From NCBI GenBank assembly GCA_029335925.2, contig JARJMX020000013.1, positions 1 through 9,870 on the forward strand: DNA of 9,870 nucleotides, read 5' to 3'. Shown piece by piece: positions 8,360 to 9,870 of this stretch. Below the pieces are notes generated by a model. It was not told the DNA's origin. It made no database searches and was given only the letters and a program-made list of their open reading frames with translations. The position numbers and the translations under genes were made by a program. The stretch is from Gammaproteobacteria bacterium (GTDB taxonomy: Bacteria; Pseudomonadota; Gammaproteobacteria; Halothiobacillales; Halothiobacillaceae). Positions within the stretch are counted from its first letter, which is position 1. Every line of letters starts with the position of its first letter.

Positions 8360-8388
8360 TTGGTGAACCTTACCTTTACGGTTAGAAT
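8360..8388 (+). promoter_or_regulatory. Promoter of cvpA-purF
   Basis: TTGGTG (8360-8365) and TAGAAT (8383-8388, five of six to consensus) are 17 nt apart, directly downstream of the rplI terminator. The arrangement copies the rpsF promoter (TTGGT, 17 nt, TAxAAT). Transcription would start near 8395, leaving a leader of only about 15-20 nt. I see no PurR-like operator that I could defend. Confidence 0.7.
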
Positions 8389-8413
8389 TCCGCTTTAACC
8401 ACTGCGTGTGTCT

Positions 8414-8908
8414 ATGCACCTGACGACCGTCGACCTCATCCTGCTCGGTGTCATTGCCTTTTCCGCGCTGATCAGCGTGCTGCGCGGTTTCGTGAAGGAG
8501 ATGGTCTCTCTGCTGACCTGGGTTGCGGCCTTTGTCATCGGCATCCTCTACGCCGCGCACTTGGCGCCCTTTTGGCCAGCGAGCATCGATCTACCTTCAG
8601 TACGTCTTGCCCTTGCCTTCGCCGTCCTCTTCATTCTGACTCTGATCGTCGGCGGCATCATCAACGTCGTGATCGGCCTGCTGGTGAGGAAGACCGGCCT
8701 CTCAGCTTCGGACCGTAGCATCGGGGTCGTCTTCGGCCTGGTGCGCGGGATATTCTTGGTATGTGTCCTGATTCTGCTCGGCAGCCTGACGCCGATGCCG
8801 CAGGATCCTTGGTGGAAGCAATCTCAGGTTATCCAGAACCTAAGCCCGGTCGCAAAATGGATGCGCGATCTGCTTCCGAACGATCTGGCGCAACACTTCA
8901 AGCTTTGA
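8414..8908 (+). CDS. cvpA: CvpA family inner membrane protein
   Basis: CvpA is a conserved inner membrane protein, first described as needed for colicin V production in E. coli; its general biochemical role is not settled. The 164-residue protein from ATG 8414 has four predicted membrane segments (about 5-22, 30-48, 64-88 and 104-122). Family motifs are visible: VLRGFVKEMVSLLTWVAAF, the LTLIVGGIINVVIG segment, RKTGLSASDRSIGVVFGLVRG, and WWKQSQVI near the end. An in-frame GTG at 8408 would add two residues. Neither start has a clear ribosome binding site, and the leader is very short. The pairing with purF is the one known from E. coli, but here the unit follows the rplI terminator instead of folC-dedD. 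Confidence 0.93.
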   Translation: MHLTTVDLILLGVIAFSALISVLRGFVKEMVSLLTWVAAFVIGILYAAHLAPFWPASIDLPSVRLALAFAVLFILTLIVGGIINVVIGLLVRKTGLSASDRSIGVVFGLVRGIFLVCVLILLGSLTPMPQDPWWKQSQVIQNLSPVAKWMRDLLPNDLAQHFKL

Positions 8909-8914
8909 GATAGC
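8414..8914 (+). other. Span of cvpA up to purF leader (coupling region)
   Basis: cvpA ends at 8908 and the purF ATG is at 8917, an 8-nt gap with only a weak GAGATA purine stretch (8907-8912 region) as ribosome binding site. No terminator or promoter separates the two genes, so purF is expected to be read from the cvpA promoter. Confidence 0.5.
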
Positions 8915-8916
8915 CT

Positions 8917-9870
8917 ATGTGCGGAATCATTGGCATTGTCGGGCACGGCCCGGTCAACCAGACCATCTATGATGGTTTGACCATCCTCCAGCATCGCGGT
9001 CAGGACGCTGCAGGCATCATTACTTGCGAACAAGGGCGCCTGCACCAGCGCAAGGACAACGGTCTGGTCAAGGATGTGTTCCATACCCGCCACATGCGCC
9101 AGCTGGTCGGGAACTACGGCATCGGCCATGTCCGCTACCCAACGGCTGGCAATTCGTCTGCTGCCGAGGCTCAGCCATTCTACGTCAATGCCCCTTATGG
9201 CATTGCCCTAGGGCACAACGGCAACCTGACCAATGCCGAGGAGCTGCGCAAAGTGGTGTGCGAGCAGGATCTGCGCCACCTCAATACCACTTCGGATTCC
9301 GAGGTGCTGCTCAATGTGTTTGCCCATGAGATGCAGCGCTGTGGCAAGCTGGTGCCGACCTTCGATGATGTTTTTGATGCCGTCAGCCGCGTTCATCGTC
9401 GCGTCAAGGGCGGGTATGCGGTCATCGGGTTGGTGGCCGGCATGGGGATTTTCGCCTTCCGTGACCCGTTCGGCATCCGTCCGGTGTGCTATGGCGTGCG
9501 CGCAACTGAGAAGGGGCAGGAGGTCATCATCGCCTCCGAGAGCGTGGCGGTGGAGGCGCTTGGCTTTAAGCTGGTGCGCGATCTTGAACCCGGCGAGGCC
9601 ATCTTCGTTAGCGAGGACGGTAGCCTCCATACTCGCCAGTGCGCTGACCATCCGACCTATGCCCCCTGCATCTTCGAGTACGTCTATCTGGCTCGGCCGG
9701 ATTCCATGATCGATGGGGTGTCGGTCTATAAGGCCCGCATGCGCATGGGTGAAAAACTGGCCGAGAAGATCAAGCGCGAGTGGCCGGATCACGACATCGA
9801 CGTCATCATTCCGATTCCAGACACCAGTCGCACTGCCGCGCTCGAGATGGCGGTTACCCTCGGCGTGCCC
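8917..9870 (+). CDS. purF: Amidophosphoribosyltransferase (3'-truncated by window end)
   Basis: PurF transfers ammonia from glutamine to PRPP, giving 5-phosphoribosylamine, the first step of de novo purine synthesis. The 318 codons present cover the Ntn-type glutaminase domain and the beginning of the phosphoribosyltransferase domain. Cys2 directly follows the initiator Met (MCGIIGIVG), so there is no long propeptide, as in the E. coli type. Arg73 (GHVRYPTAG), Asn101-Gly102 (GHNGNL) and Asp127 (TSDSE) match glutaminase active-site residues at the same numbers as in E. coli. [11 protein letters not shown] and [13 protein letters not shown] follow. The PRPP-binding loop lies beyond the window; full-length family members have about 505 residues. 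The frame is open to the last base, so the gene is cut, not broken. Confidence 0.97.
   Translation, partial: MCGIIGIVGHGPVNQTIYDGLTILQHRGQDAAGIITCEQGRLHQRKDNGLVKDVFHTRHMRQLVGNYGIGHVRYPTAGNSSAAEAQPFYVNAPYGIALGHNGNLTNAEELRKVVCEQDLRHLNTTSDSEVLLNVFAHEMQRCGKLVPTFDDVFDAVSRVHRRVKGGYAVIGLVAGMGIFAFRDPFGIRPVCYGVRATEKGQEVIIASESVAVEALGFKLVRDLEPGEAIFVSEDGSLHTRQCADHPTYAPCIFEYVYLARPDSMIDGVSVYKARMRMGEKLAEKIKREWPDHDIDVIIPIPDTSRTAALEMAVTLGVP

Overview
This is a GC-rich, densely packed stretch of conserved housekeeping chromosome in which every gene lies on the + strand. I see no mobile element, CRISPR array, tRNA or rRNA. The gene order is hflK (only its end) - hflC - DUF2065/yjeT-like - hisZ - purA - rnr - rlmB - rpsF - rpsR - rplI - cvpA - purF (cut by the window end). 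The core order hflK-hflC-yjeT-purA-rnr-rlmB is the one known from E. coli, and the protein sequences are clearly gammaproteobacterial in type. Three features argue against an enteric bacterium: hisZ is inserted between the DUF2065 gene and purA, nsrR is missing before rnr, and priB is missing between rpsF and rpsR. I infer a free-living, histidine-prototrophic, high-GC gammaproteobacterium or close relative (a Chromatiales- or Acidithiobacillia-like lineage would fit). I cannot name the species.

Region 1 (1-3655) looks like one tightly spaced transcription unit. It holds the HflK/HflC membrane regulators of the FtsH protease, a small membrane protein, the HisZ regulatory subunit of ATP phosphoribosyltransferase, and adenylosuccinate synthetase. 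Gaps are 0-12 nt. Region 2 (3656-7092) starts after a 186-nt gap that may carry a promoter. It encodes RNase R and the 23S rRNA methyltransferase RlmB, joined by an ATGA overlap. Region 3 (7093-8346) is a classic ribosomal protein operon: a strong promoter with a perfect TATAAT, a leader of about 87 nt with a candidate S6:S18 autoregulatory RNA, then rpsF, rpsR and rplI, closed by a strong intrinsic terminator. Region 4 (8347-9870) begins with its own promoter and carries cvpA and purF.

The themes fit together. FtsH control, RNA decay, rRNA modification and ribosomal proteins serve protein synthesis and quality control. purA, purF and hisZ serve the linked purine and histidine pathways, which share PRPP, ATP and AICAR. 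I found no convincing new biological system. The points most worth a second look are the rpsF leader RNA with mutually exclusive hairpins, the placement of cvpA-purF directly after the rplI terminator, the charged tail of RNase R, the basic N-terminal extension of RlmB, and a perfect 15-bp in-frame tandem duplication in the DUF2065 gene.
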